A program made the position numbers and the translations under genes. This document shows, piece after piece, positions 63,690 through 64,000 of a stretch of 64,000 nucleotides of DNA. How positions within the stretch are numbered: position 1 is the first letter of the stretch; the number at the start of each line of letters is the position of its first letter. The DNA is taken from positions 642,001 to 706,000 of the forward strand of contig JACCIC010000179.1 in the NCBI GenBank assembly GCA_018907035.1, read 5' to 3'. Under the pieces are notes generated by a model that made no database searches, was not told the DNA's origin, and saw only the letters and a program-made list of their open reading frames with translations. This DNA is from Sycobia sp. Sy_11. Its lineage: Eukaryota > Arthropoda > Insecta > Hymenoptera > Epichrysomallidae.

Positions 63690-64000
63690 CGAAGCTGCAG
63701 TGCCGAGGAAAGGATCAGCGAAAGATAAACGTTTTAATTCGCCCGGGCATCGGCGTGTACGCTCTCGCGCGCGCGCGCGTGTACGTGTACGTATGCGCTC
63801 GAACGCTCCTGCGCGCGCAAAACTCCGTCCTCAAGATTTATCGACGCGCCTGGGTTTCGTCCCCTGCACGCATATAGCCGCCCCGAGTGTTGTGAATTAT
63901 TCAAGGCTCCCACTTTTTCTCCGTCTTCTTCTCGGTTTTTTTTTTTGCTCCTCCTCCTACTCCTCCTGACCGCCTCCACCCCCATTTCCCTCGTCTTTCC

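Larger units (their letters stand above)
61663..64000. other. Gene-free stretch to the window end
   Basis: Alternates CpG-rich microsatellite DNA with AT-rich sequence. The AP-4 helix 2 exon was not found before the end. Confidence 0.5.

Overview
This is a eukaryotic genomic window, most likely from an insect and plausibly a hymenopteran. It holds one coding exon that I can defend, at 24369-24909 on the plus strand. The exon carries the basic region, helix 1 and loop of transcription factor AP-4 (vertebrate TFAP4, Drosophila cropped/crp). It ends at a clear 5' splice site after the GEKLSK motif and begins behind a textbook branch point, polypyrimidine tract and AG. The insect assignment is inferred from the histidine/glutamine/glycine runs in this exon, the absence of CpG depletion, the alternation of AT-rich and very GC-rich blocks, and the extreme microsatellite load. 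I cannot name the species.

Layout. Positions 1-24368 lie upstream of the exon and hold no coding sequence I recognise. They alternate between AT-rich stretches and GC/CpG-rich blocks (about 3.7-4.5 kb, 7.4-8.3 kb and 9.8-11.0 kb). Two places look regulatory. One is a cluster at 4169-4352 with two bZIP-type sites, a TATA-like element, two CAGCTG sites spaced 9 bp apart and a CACGTG. The other is a possible non-coding first exon near 15930-16142 with an Initiator-like start and a good donor. A 257-bp foldback with almost identical arms sits at 23379-23635, about 730 bp upstream of the exon. Positions 24910-64000 appear to be intron downstream of the bHLH half-exon. I could not find helix 2 of the bHLH domain in them, so this intron would be at least 39 kb if it is a single intron.

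The rest is dominated by simple repeats. About fifty tandem tracts of 35 bp or more are present, mostly (TA)n, (CT/GA)n and (GT/CA)n, with some tri- and tetranucleotide arrays. Compound arrays place the pyrimidine (CT) tract 5' of the TA tract on one strand. Nearly all the open reading frames in the window are Ile-Tyr, Ser-Leu or Arg-Glu readings of these repeats, or chance frames in GC-rich DNA, and they are not genes. I saw no tRNA, rRNA, CRISPR array or intact transposase/reverse transcriptase gene. The most interesting candidates are the foldback, whose arms end in a motif resembling the hammerhead/Penelope-like GAAAC signature and would form a long dsRNA hairpin if transcribed, and the possible AP-4 autoregulatory sites.
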